The notes under the pieces: model-generated
The model's database searches: none
Told to the model about the DNA's origin: nothing
What the model saw: the letters and a program-made list of their open reading frames with translations, nothing else
Position numbers and translations under genes: made by a program
DNA from: Mesonia sp008017825
GTDB taxonomy: Bacteria > Bacteroidota > Bacteroidia > Flavobacteriales > Flavobacteriaceae
NCBI RefSeq assembly: GCF_008017825.1
Contig: NZ_VRLS01000012.1
Coordinates: 434,001 to 498,000, forward strand
Direction of reading: 5' to 3'
Length of the DNA: 64,000 nucleotides
Shown: piece by piece, positions 10,110 to 18,033 of the stretch
How the letters are laid out: each line of letters starts with the position of its first letter
Numbering within the stretch: the stretch's first letter is position 1

Positions 10110-11084
10110 ATGTTTAGAAAAATATTAATAGTTCCCATCGTAGCATTTATTTTGGCAACTTCTTGTGTGCCGGCTAAGAAATTTACCGATCTAGAAACGA
10201 AGTATGATGACTTAGAAGCAAAGTCGAACAGCCTTCAACAGAAACTAGATAATTGTGAAGAAGAAAATCTAAATAGTAGAAATGAGTTTGAACAAGCTCA
10301 AAAAAGAATGTCTGAACTTCAAACTCAAAATCAGGGGTATGAAGAGAAATTTAGAAATTTAGAAGAATTATATGGTAATTTACAAGAATCATACAATGCT
10401 TTAGAATCTAATAGTTCGAACTTGTTACAGGATATTTCTAAACAAAATAGAACCTTATTAGGAGATTTAGAAAATAAACAAAATGCTTTAGCTAAAGAAA
10501 AACAGAGATTGCAGTTATTAGAAGAAGATTTAAAATCACGTAGTCAACGAATTGATGAGCTAGAAACAATTTTAGCAGCTAAAGATGCTAAAATGAAAGC
10601 GTTAAAACAAAGTGTTTCTAATGCATTGACCAACTTTGAGGGTAAAGGTTTAACCGTGGAGCAGAGAAACGGAAAAGTATATGTTTCTATGGAAAATAAA
10701 CTTTTATTTAGTTCAGGAAGCTGGGCTGTAGGAGAGCAGGGACAACAAGCTGTAAAGCAATTAGCAGCTGTCTTAGCCGAAAATAATGACATAAATGTAT
10801 TGATAGAAGGTCACACAGATAATGTGCCTTACGGCGGAAATGGAGCTTTACAAAACAATTGGGATCTTTCAACAAAAAGAGCTACTTCTATTGTCAATTT
10901 GTTACAGCAAAATGGAAGAATTAATGCAGAGCGATTAACTGCAGCAGGCCGTGGGGAATATGCTCCTATTGCGAGTAATTCTAGTGTTGAAGGTAAAGCT
11001 AAAAACAGACGTATTGAGGTAATTCTTACACCTAAATACGATGAGCTTTCTCGATTATTATCTGAAGAGAATCGAGATAGATAA
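10110..11084 (+). CDS. OmpA-family peptidoglycan-binding lipoprotein
   Basis: A 324-residue envelope protein. Lipoprotein signal with lipobox around ATSC (Cys19), then a long coiled coil (about residues 25-170, rich in E, K, L, Q), then an OmpA C-terminal domain (about 190-310). The OmpA domain shows GHTDNVPYGG, the helix NWDLSTKRATSIV, GRGEYAP and the peptidoglycan-contacting KAKNRRIEV motif. The likely role is to tether the outer membrane to the cell wall. It has no beta-barrel domain. It probably shares a transcript with xthA. Confidence 0.92.
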   Translation: MFRKILIVPIVAFILATSCVPAKKFTDLETKYDDLEAKSNSLQQKLDNCEEENLNSRNEFEQAQKRMSELQTQNQGYEEKFRNLEELYGNLQESYNALESNSSNLLQDISKQNRTLLGDLENKQNALAKEKQRLQLLEEDLKSRSQRIDELETILAAKDAKMKALKQSVSNALTNFEGKGLTVEQRNGKVYVSMENKLLFSSGSWAVGEQGQQAVKQLAAVLAENNDINVLIEGHTDNVPYGGNGALQNNWDLSTKRATSIVNLLQQNGRINAERLTAAGRGEYAPIASNSSVEGKAKNRRIEVILTPKYDELSRLLSEENRDR

Positions 11085-11093
11085 AACTTAAAG

Positions 11094-11132
11094 ACACTCC
11101 CTTTTCTATTCATTTAGAAATGGGAGTTTTTT
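11094..11132. terminator. Bidirectional terminator between convergent genes
   Basis: ACTCCC (11096-11101) pairs with GGGAGT (11122-11127), with an inner TTTCTA/TAGAAA stem, followed by a T run. It lies between the OmpA gene (+) and the M23 peptidase gene (-) and can serve both. Confidence 0.85.
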
Positions 11133-12261
11133 ATAGTTTCTGCTTTAATTTTCCTCCTAGACTCTTGTGTAAAAAAGCTGCTTTTCCATAAGTCGATTTA
11201 ATATGAAGCCAGTCGTGATGCTGTCCTAATAATTTAATAGTGTCATTTTGAAATAGGTTTGCTATAATTTTATGAGAAATACTAGGTCCGCTTCTCAAAT
11301 TTGCTCGAGCAGTTTTTATCACCAAGTAGTCTTCCTTAAAACTTCTTGAAAAATCATTTTTTTGTATCGACTTGGATTTATATACAAATGGCAAAGGGTC
11401 GATAGCTCCATTACGATAAATTCCGAAATGAAGATGAGGAGCAGTTGTCCTTGCATTCCCCGAGTTTCCTACCAAACCTAAGGTATCACCGATCTTAACT
11501 CTATCACCAACATTTACCAGTATGCTGTCTAAATGAGCATAGTAAATAGAATTACCAAATAAACTTTCCTTTAGCCAAACTTGTTTTCCGCCAAGACCTC
11601 TATTTCCAGTTCTGGTTACTCTGCCTTCGGTTACCGCTACAGTAGGAGTTCCGCGTGAAGCGAAAATATCTATCCCTTCATGACTTCTTTTACCGCCATC
11701 TCTCGGATTTCCCCAAAAACTTTGTATAGCTTTATTATCTTTTCCTACGACGGGAAAATAATAGGTAGGTGAAGTATTTAATTGAATAAAAAAATTGCTG
11801 CTAGAAGCTATTTCGGGCTGGATAATAATTTTATACTCTCCGTCTTGTTTAGGAGTATAGCTAATTGTATTTTCTTGGATATCATTACTCAGCACTTCTT
11901 CCCATAAGGTGTCTTTCTTTTTTAGAAAATTGATAAAAACTCTATCCTGTAAAGAATCTAAGCTTACTTTTGCCGTGAACGAAGTTCCTCTTTTTAACGA
12001 AAAAGAATAGGTGGAAATTTCATTTTGAAAATATGAGAAAGCTCCTTTTTCACCATAAGGTAAATCTACTTCTATACTATCTAAAATAGCATTGCTGTAA
12101 GTAGATTGCCATTTATTAATAACAGCTTTTCTGTTTTTAAATTCTTTTTTATAGGTTTCTCTCGCTGTAGGTGAAGACAGTACTTCACTGATTTTTGTGC
12201 AAGAAATGAATCCGGCAAAAATTAAAATAGTTACGCTTATAAAAGTTAAAATTTTTTTCAC
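11131..12261 (-). CDS. M23 family metallopeptidase lipoprotein with C-terminal SH3-like domain
   Basis: A 376-residue envelope peptidase expected to cut peptide cross-links in peptidoglycan. Features in order: lipoprotein signal with lipobox GFISC (Cys near 21), an unassigned beta-rich region, a LytM/M23 zinc-peptidase domain (about residues 185-295) with HEGIDIFA and HLHFGIY carrying the metal ligands and the catalytic His, then a bacterial SH3-like domain (about 310-370, ANLRSGPSISHKI). It is the last gene of a minus-strand run that begins at panC, 46 bases after radA. Confidence 0.93.
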   Translation of the reverse strand: MKKILTFISVTILIFAGFISCTKISEVLSSPTARETYKKEFKNRKAVINKWQSTYSNAILDSIEVDLPYGEKGAFSYFQNEISTYSFSLKRGTSFTAKVSLDSLQDRVFINFLKKKDTLWEEVLSNDIQENTISYTPKQDGEYKIIIQPEIASSSNFFIQLNTSPTYYFPVVGKDNKAIQSFWGNPRDGGKRSHEGIDIFASRGTPTVAVTEGRVTRTGNRGLGGKQVWLKESLFGNSIYYAHLDSILVNVGDRVKIGDTLGLVGNSGNARTTAPHLHFGIYRNGAIDPLPFVYKSKSIQKNDFSRSFKEDYLVIKTARANLRSGPSISHKIIANLFQNDTIKLLGQHHDWLHIKSTYGKAAFLHKSLGGKLKQKL

Positions 12262-12307
12262 ATAAAATGAAAATGCATAAATCTTGCCATAAATTTAGAA
12301 ATAGATT

Positions 12308-13681
12308 TTATCCAAAAAGAAGTTCAACCACTTCTTCTACTCGAGAAGCTAACTCTACTTTAATAGCATATTTTCCCGTATTTATTTTATTTTGGGTTGA
12401 AACTACAATAGTTTCAAAACCTAATTTTTCGGCTTCTAGAATTCGTTGTTCAACTTTAGTCACAGGTCTCACTTCTCCTGCTAAACCAATTTCTGCAGCA
12501 AAGCAAATATTCTTTTCGATAGATATGTCTTCATTAGAAGATAAGATGGCAGCGACAACCGCCAAATCTATAGCGGGATCGTCTACAGAAATTCCTCCCG
12601 TAATGTTTAAGAAAACATCTTTAGCTCCTAATCTAAACCCGGCTCTTTTTTCTAAAACCGCTAAGATCATATTTAGTCTTTTGGCATTATAGCCTGTGGT
12701 AGAGCGTTGAGGAGTTCCATAAACAGCTGTACTTACTAATGCTTGTATTTCTATCATCAAAGGGCGTATGCCTTCAAGAGTAGCAGCGATAGCAGTTCCA
12801 CTCAATTCTTGATTACTCTTACTGAGTAATATTTCTGATGGATTACTTACTTCTCTTAGGCCTTCTCCTTGCATTTCGTAAATACCTAATTCATTGGTAG
12901 AGCCAAATCTATTTTTATGAGCTCTAAGGATTCTATATACGTGGTTTCGGTCTCCTTCAAATTGCAAAACGGTATCGACCATATGCTCTAGCACTTTTGG
13001 TCCCGCGATGCTTCCTTCTTTAGTAATATGTCCAATCAATAAAACGGGAGTATGGGTTTCTTTCGCAAATTTAATAAGCTCTGAAGTGCATTCTCTAATT
13101 TGAGAAATGCTACCTGGCGAACTCTCAATGAAATCACTATGTAGGGTCTGAATGGAGTCTATAATTACGATCTCTGGTTCTAATTTTTCTATTTGCTGAA
13201 AAATATGTTGTGTTTTAGTTTCGGTGAGGATGTAGCATTCAGAAGGGTTAGAATTGATACGTTCTGCACGCATCTTTATTTGCTGCTGACTTTCTTCTCC
13301 AGATACATATAAGGTTTTATATTTTAACTGAAGGGAAACTTGTAATAATAAAGTACTCTTTCCAATACCTGGTTCTCCTCCTAATAAGGTTAACGAACCA
13401 GGAATAAGTCCGCCGCCTAATACACGGTCTAATTCAGTGTTGTTGGTAGAAAGTCTTTTCTCCTTTTTGTACTCAATATCTTTGATAAGGGTTGGGCTAG
13501 CGTTTCTTTTTTTAGAAGAATTGCCAGAACTAGAAGAAGTTTTCCAGTCCTTCTCATCTTGCTTTTGAATAACTTCTTCTACAAGGGTGTTCCATTGTTT
13601 ACAAGAAGAGCATTGGCCTTGCCATTTAGCGTGTTGATTCCCGCAATTTTGACAAAAAAAAGTAGTTTTGGTTTTAGCCAT
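12308..13681 (-). CDS. radA: DNA repair protein RadA
   Basis: A 457-residue RecA-like ATPase that promotes branch migration of recombination intermediates. A four-Cys zinc finger sits at residues 10-27 (CxxC...CxxC), Walker A is GGEPGIGKST (101-110), and the RadA-specific KNRFG motif and a C-terminal Lon-protease-like domain (from about residue 340, without proteolytic function in this family) are present. Length is typical. It lies between the esterase and M23 peptidase genes on the minus strand with short gaps, so it is probably part of the panC run. Confidence 0.97.
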   Translation of the reverse strand: MAKTKTTFFCQNCGNQHAKWQGQCSSCKQWNTLVEEVIQKQDEKDWKTSSSSGNSSKKRNASPTLIKDIEYKKEKRLSTNNTELDRVLGGGLIPGSLTLLGGEPGIGKSTLLLQVSLQLKYKTLYVSGEESQQQIKMRAERINSNPSECYILTETKTQHIFQQIEKLEPEIVIIDSIQTLHSDFIESSPGSISQIRECTSELIKFAKETHTPVLLIGHITKEGSIAGPKVLEHMVDTVLQFEGDRNHVYRILRAHKNRFGSTNELGIYEMQGEGLREVSNPSEILLSKSNQELSGTAIAATLEGIRPLMIEIQALVSTAVYGTPQRSTTGYNAKRLNMILAVLEKRAGFRLGAKDVFLNITGGISVDDPAIDLAVVAAILSSNEDISIEKNICFAAEIGLAGEVRPVTKVEQRILEAEKLGFETIVVSTQNKINTGKYAIKVELASRVEEVVELLFG

Positions 13682-13713
13682 TAGAAGATATTTTTAGCTA
13701 AAATAGAGAAAGT

Positions 13714-14865
13714 TTATAAACCTAAATCCGCTTTAAGCGAGTTAATTTTTTCTATCATCATGTCTTTAGTGAGATATGAAGCTTCATTAAGAGAAAAGGC
13801 TTCTTGATATTCTTTAAGCGCTCTTTTAGGTTTTCCAAGCTCTTCATTGTAGCGTGCTAAAAAGTAACTTCCAATCATACTTTCAGGATGTTCTTTTTGT
13901 GCTAATTTCCCTAAATCTTCATATTGTTCAAATTCTTTCTTCTCTTCGATAGCCGATGAAATTGTCATAAAATCACTAACGCGAATTTTGATATCTAATT
14001 CGTATAATTTTTGAATCACTTCATATTTATCTACCAAATAATTATAAAAAGTTCCTTTGGTTTTAAGTACTTTTTCTTGGTAGTCTTTTGAAGTGATAGG
14101 ACGATAAACTGAAAAAATATCTTCTATTGCTTTAGGAATAGCTCTCCCAACCAATGAGTAGTGAGTCGCTTCTTCAAAATTATCATCATAAAAATATAGT
14201 TTCTCATTTTCAATTTCTTTGAGGCTATTAATCATTTGCAGATTGCTTTCTTTTAAGAGTTCAGCATCATCTGTTCCTGTAGCTATATAATACCAAACTT
14301 TCTCTTTAGATTTTGAAAGAATACCTGGTAGATTGTTTTTTATAACATCGGTATAATCTGCGCTTAGATTAATATATCCATCAAAAATGGGATTTTCTTT
14401 GAGCAAATAGTAATTCATTAAATTCGCCGTAAGGTCGTGTCCCACAACAATCCTAAAATTAGAGATACGGTAATTTTTCTCTAAAAGAGGTAATAATTCT
14501 TCCCCTATAAATTCAAAAAAATCGGCGCCTTGATCTACGGGAAGGTAATTTTCTAAGTCATATTTGGTGTCATCCATTCTTGTTTTAGATTGATTGATTC
14601 CCACCACTAAAGCTTCAGGCATATCTTCCCAATAGCTATAATAATCTACATTACCAGCGACAGGTTCAAATAGATAATCACCGTCAAATACGAGTACTAA
14701 CGGATACGATTTTTTTACATTGGATTTGTAATTCCGCGGAAGCTGTATTTTAAGTTCCCGCTTAGTTTGAAGTTTTTCAGATTCCAAAACTTTGTATTCT
14801 ACTTGGCTGAATCCTAGTTGAGAAGAGGCTATAAGGGAGCATAGAAGTAGTATAGTTTTTTTCAT
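13714..14865 (-). CDS. Secreted esterase (alpha/beta hydrolase fold) with C-terminal helical repeats
   Basis: A 383-residue protein with an N-terminal signal peptide (ends near SQLGFSQ). The region at about residues 30-250 resembles the putative esterase family (PF00756, Fes/esterase D type): LKIQLPRNYKSN, YPLVLVFDGDYLF and the Asp/His-rich hydrolase core. The nucleophile motif normally GxSxG reads VVGHDLTANLM, so the usual Ser is replaced by Asp and classical esterase activity is doubtful. The C-terminal 100 residues look like TPR-type helices (LGKPKRALKEYQEAF). It is part of the panC-M23 run. The substrate is unknown. Confidence 0.75.
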   Translation of the reverse strand: MKKTILLLCSLIASSQLGFSQVEYKVLESEKLQTKRELKIQLPRNYKSNVKKSYPLVLVFDGDYLFEPVAGNVDYYSYWEDMPEALVVGINQSKTRMDDTKYDLENYLPVDQGADFFEFIGEELLPLLEKNYRISNFRIVVGHDLTANLMNYYLLKENPIFDGYINLSADYTDVIKNNLPGILSKSKEKVWYYIATGTDDAELLKESNLQMINSLKEIENEKLYFYDDNFEEATHYSLVGRAIPKAIEDIFSVYRPITSKDYQEKVLKTKGTFYNYLVDKYEVIQKLYELDIKIRVSDFMTISSAIEEKKEFEQYEDLGKLAQKEHPESMIGSYFLARYNEELGKPKRALKEYQEAFSLNEASYLTKDMMIEKINSLKADLGL

Positions 14866-14904
14866 TTAGTAGGCTTTGAAATTGCCTTATAAGATATGAA
14901 AAAA

Positions 14905-15870
14905 TTACTTTTTATTCACTATAGGGATTAGAAAAATCGACAAACTACCGATAACTAGGTTTAAAAGCGTTTGGGATCCCCAGATAACCCATCCAAATGC
15001 TTCACCTGTTTGTTGGTTTATTCCGTAAAGTGCAAGCACTGCGCCAATTGCAATTGGATAAACGCCAACCCCTCCGTTGGTGACAGAGATTGCAAAGGAG
15101 CCTACTACAAATGCTACAAGAATTTGCCCTATGCTAATTATAGATGCTCCTGGAACAGCAAATTTGATAAGATAAAACATAAGAAGGTACATAAGCCAAA
15201 TGAAAAAAGTATGAAAAATAAAGGCATACTTGTTTTTTATGGTAAGAATACTTTTCATTCCTTCTAAAATTCCTATTCCAAACTTTCTAATTTTTATAAT
15301 GATGGGTATGTTTGATTTTTTAATGATCTTTAAAAACAAAAGGCCTAAAAAGAATAAACTAGCTAATACCAAAATTCCCATAAAGGGGTTAATTTGATAA
15401 GTTTCAATCACTAATAATATATATTGGGTTTGAGAAATAAAGGCGATCGTTAAAATGAGAAGGAGCATAACTAAGTCTGCTACTCTCTCTGAAATGATTG
15501 TTCCGAAGGCTTTCTCAAAGGGGACATTTTCGTAGGTAGCGATACTAGCTCCTCTTAATACTTCACCAGATCTTGGAATACCTAAATTGGCTAAATAACC
15601 AGACATAACCGCCATAAAACTATTGTGAAGTTTTATATTATATCCCATAGGATTCAATAGGAATTTCCATCGATAGGCTCTAGACAAGTGAGATAAAATA
15701 CCACAAATAAGGGATAGAAATACAAAAAGCAAATCTGCATTTACGATATTTTCATAAAGTTGATTTCTTTCTTCTTGAGTGGATTTATATATAGATAGCC
15801 CAATTAAAAAAACTCCCAACAAAAGTGGGAGTATAATTTTAAGGGATTTTATAATTTTCTTTTTTTTCAA
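14905..15870 (-). CDS. Lysylphosphatidylglycerol synthase TM-region family membrane protein
   Basis: A 321-residue integral membrane protein with about eight hydrophobic helices. It resembles the UPF0104 / LPG synthase transmembrane family (YbhN-like) and includes the family-typical stretches SRAYRWKFLL, GIPRSGEVLRG and TNGGVGVYPIAIG. The catalytic MprF synthase domain is absent, so lysyl-lipid synthesis is not implied. It lies 10 bases downstream of panD on the same strand and is probably co-transcribed with it. Confidence 0.85.
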   Translation of the reverse strand: MKKKKIIKSLKIILPLLLGVFLIGLSIYKSTQEERNQLYENIVNADLLFVFLSLICGILSHLSRAYRWKFLLNPMGYNIKLHNSFMAVMSGYLANLGIPRSGEVLRGASIATYENVPFEKAFGTIISERVADLVMLLLILTIAFISQTQYILLVIETYQINPFMGILVLASLFFLGLLFLKIIKKSNIPIIIKIRKFGIGILEGMKSILTIKNKYAFIFHTFFIWLMYLLMFYLIKFAVPGASIISIGQILVAFVVGSFAISVTNGGVGVYPIAIGAVLALYGINQQTGEAFGWVIWGSQTLLNLVIGSLSIFLIPIVNKK

Positions 15871-15880
15871 AAGAAAGGTA

Positions 15881-16231
15881 TTAATTTAGGAGGTTGTTTT
15901 CTTCATTAGGAAAAACAATTGAGGGCTTAAATTTTTTTGCTTCCTCAAGGCTCATTATACCGTAAGTGATTAGAATAAGCACATCTCCTTTTGCAACTTT
16001 TCTTGCTGCAGCACCATTTAAACAAATTTCGCCAGAATTTCTAGGTCCGGGAATAGCGTAGGTCTCTAGCCTTTCGCCATTGTTATTATTTACAATTTGT
16101 ACTTTTTCACCTTCCACAATATTAGCAGCATCCATAAGATCTTCATCAATAGTAATACTACCAATGTAATTTAAGTCGGCTCCGGTAACTTTTACTCGGT
16201 GAATTTTAGATTTTACAACGTGAATTTGCAT
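15881..16231 (-). CDS. panD: Aspartate 1-decarboxylase precursor
   Basis: A 116-residue pyruvoyl enzyme that makes beta-alanine from aspartate for pantothenate synthesis. The self-cleavage site Gly24-Ser25 (YIGSITID) is present, giving the pyruvoyl group, and the conserved Tyr and Arg (HRVKVT) are visible. It lies 19 bases after panC, so the pair supplies both steps that lead to pantothenate. Confidence 0.97.
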   Translation of the reverse strand: MQIHVVKSKIHRVKVTGADLNYIGSITIDEDLMDAANIVEGEKVQIVNNNNGERLETYAIPGPRNSGEICLNGAAARKVAKGDVLILITYGIMSLEEAKKFKPSIVFPNEENNLLN

Positions 16232-16250
16232 TTCTTTTTGTTTAAAACTT

Positions 16251-17102
16251 TTAGTTTAGTGCAATGTTATCAATTAACCTTACATTTTTTGCGTAAGCAG
16301 CTATAAATGCGCGGTATTTTTCTTCTTGCTTTGACTCTGAAAAAGACTCTAGGGTTTGTGCGTTAGCAATTTCAAAATATTCTAATCGCAATAGAGGGTG
16401 TTTTTCGAAGGCAAATTTAATATCCTTTTCAATATCTTTAACAGATTTTATGCCAAAGTTATTCTTTGCTTCTTGTAAACTCTTGTAAATAAAAGCAGAT
16501 TCTGCTTTATCTTCTATAGAGAGTAAAGAGTTTCTTGAGCTTCTTGCTAAACCATTTTCTTCTCTATTTATTTTGCATCCAATAACATCTACAGGAAGCT
16601 TTGTAAGCTCTACAAGTTTTTTAATGATAAGTAGTTGCTGGTAGTCCTTTTCGCCAAAAAAAGCTTTATCAGGTTCTACTACTTCAAATAATTTTTTTAC
16701 AACAGTTCCTACTCCGTCGAAATGACCATCTCTATACTTGCCTTCCATAAAGGTAGCGACAGAACCAAAATCAAAATGAGAAGACAAAATTTCTTTTCCG
16801 TAAATTTCTTGCGCATTTGGGGCAAATATCACAATACCTCTAGAGAATTTCTCTTCTATTAATTTAATATCATTATCTAAAGTTCTAGGATATTTTTCTA
16901 GATCTTCTTTATTGTTAAATTGAGTAGGATTAACAAAAATACTTACAACAACAACCTCGCAAGTTGTTTGTGCAAATTCAATTAACGATAGATGACCTTC
17001 GTGAAGTGCTCCCATTGTAGGGACAAAACCTATAGTTTTATGACTTGTTTTTTCAGCAGATAGAAAGTCTCTAAGTGCTTTTTTTTCTTTGAATAGCTGC
17101 AC
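16251..17102 (-). CDS. panC: Pantothenate synthetase, GTG start
   Basis: ATP-dependent ligase joining pantoate and beta-alanine. It shows the HIGH-like signature PTMGALHEGHLSLIEFA, the FVNPTQFN motif, and GEKDYQQLLIIK. A longer reading to 17231 is possible but would run through the divergent promoter region and overlap the gene at 17215. The GTG at 17102 gives 283 residues starting VQLFKEK, the normal family length, so I prefer it. panC leads a minus-strand run with panD, a membrane protein, an esterase, radA and an M23 peptidase. Confidence 0.95.
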   Translation of the reverse strand: MQLFKEKKALRDFLSAEKTSHKTIGFVPTMGALHEGHLSLIEFAQTTCEVVVVSIFVNPTQFNNKEDLEKYPRTLDNDIKLIEEKFSRGIVIFAPNAQEIYGKEILSSHFDFGSVATFMEGKYRDGHFDGVGTVVKKLFEVVEPDKAFFGEKDYQQLLIIKKLVELTKLPVDVIGCKINREENGLARSSRNSLLSIEDKAESAFIYKSLQEAKNNFGIKSVKDIEKDIKFAFEKHPLLRLEYFEIANAQTLESFSESKQEEKYRAFIAAYAKNVRLIDNIALN

Positions 17103-17123
17103 GCGGTTTATGTTTAAGTTGTG

Positions 17124-17131
17124 CAAAATTA
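17124..17131 (-). promoter_or_regulatory. -7 box driving panC
   Basis: CAAAATTA on the plus strand reads TAATTTTG on the minus strand, a match to TAnnTTTG, 22 bases upstream of the panC GTG. It supports the shorter panC start. No good -33 TTG is seen. Confidence 0.45.
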
Positions 17132-17162
17132 ATATATTACTGGTAAACTGCATAAAATTTTG

Positions 17163-17170
17163 TAATTTTG
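17163..17170 (+). promoter_or_regulatory. -7 box driving the glycogen-synthase-like gene
   Basis: TAATTTTG matches TAnnTTTG and lies 45 bases upstream of the ATG at 17215. It is the divergent partner of the panC box, 31 bases away. The spacing suits back-to-back promoters. Confidence 0.45.
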
Positions 17171-17214
17171 CCTGTTTTTTATCGTTAATAGTTAATAGCA
17201 ATAGTATATCATTT

Positions 17215-18033
17215 ATGAAAGATAAACGCATTTTGTATGTATCTTCAGAGGTAATTCCTTATTTACCCGAAACCGAAATATCATCTATGTCATTTGAAGC
17301 ACCGCGAATGATTAACAATCAAGGCGGGCAAATTCGTATTTTTATGCCAAGGTTTGGGAATATTAATGAAAGAAGACATCAATTGCATGAGGTAATTCGT
17401 CTTTCTGGAATGAATTTAGTCATTAATGACTTGGACATGCCTTTAATAATAAAGGTGGCCTCTGTTCCTAAAGAACGTATGCAAGTTTATTTTATTGATA
17501 ATGAAGATTACTTTAAACGTAAAGCAACCTTTACAGATGAAGATGGTAATCTTTTTGAAGATAATGATGAGAGAGCAATCTTTTTTGCCAAAGGTGTAAT
17601 CGAAACGGTCAAGAAATTGAATTGGTCTCCAGATATAATTCATGTTCATGGGTGGTTGGCATCTCTTCTTCCTCTTTATTTGAGGAATTATTATGGGAAT
17701 GAACCTTTATTCTCAAATTCAAAAATTGTGACCTCTATATACAATAAAGGCTTTGATGATATGTTAGATACAGAGATGCAAAAGAAGGTTTTGTTTGATG
17801 GTTTGGAAGATGATGTAGTAGAGCATTTAGAAAATCCTACGTATTCAAACATTATGAAAACGGCTATTGATAATTCAGATGCTTTAATTAAAGGAAGTGA
17901 AGAAATTCCAGAAGAATTAGAAAACTATCTGAAAGAAAAAGACATGCCGGTATTAGAGTATAAATCTAAAGAAGAATTTGCTCAGGCTTATCAAGACTTT
18001 TATCTAACTGAAGTCTTAAATGAAAAAGAATAA
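17215..18033 (+). CDS. Orphan N-terminal domain of glycogen/starch synthase type (GT5-like)
   Basis: A 272-residue protein resembling only the N-terminal Rossmann half of glycogen synthase GlgA (ILYVSSEVIPYLP, IRIFMPRFGNINERR, PDIIHVHGWLASLLPLY). The C-terminal GT-B half is missing. The ADP-glucose-binding KxGGL motif that should follow the first strand is replaced by ETEISSMSF, so glycosyl transfer is unlikely. The start at 17215 (MKDKRILYVSS) fits the family. An earlier start would cross its own promoter. It overlaps the DUF4270 gene by 14 bases, and glmS follows, which suggests one operon. Its role is unknown. Confidence 0.85.
   Translation: MKDKRILYVSSEVIPYLPETEISSMSFEAPRMINNQGGQIRIFMPRFGNINERRHQLHEVIRLSGMNLVINDLDMPLIIKVASVPKERMQVYFIDNEDYFKRKATFTDEDGNLFEDNDERAIFFAKGVIETVKKLNWSPDIIHVHGWLASLLPLYLRNYYGNEPLFSNSKIVTSIYNKGFDDMLDTEMQKKVLFDGLEDDVVEHLENPTYSNIMKTAIDNSDALIKGSEEIPEELENYLKEKDMPVLEYKSKEEFAQAYQDFYLTEVLNEKE

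Noticed and set aside
12267..12692. 141-codon plus-strand frame opposite radA
   Set aside because: It is antisense to the conserved Lon-like domain of RadA; low-complexity Ser/Thr composition is typical of a shadow.
17103..17231. N-terminal extension of panC to 17231
   Set aside because: It would translate through both divergent promoter boxes and overlap the neighbouring gene; the GTG at 17102 gives the normal family length.
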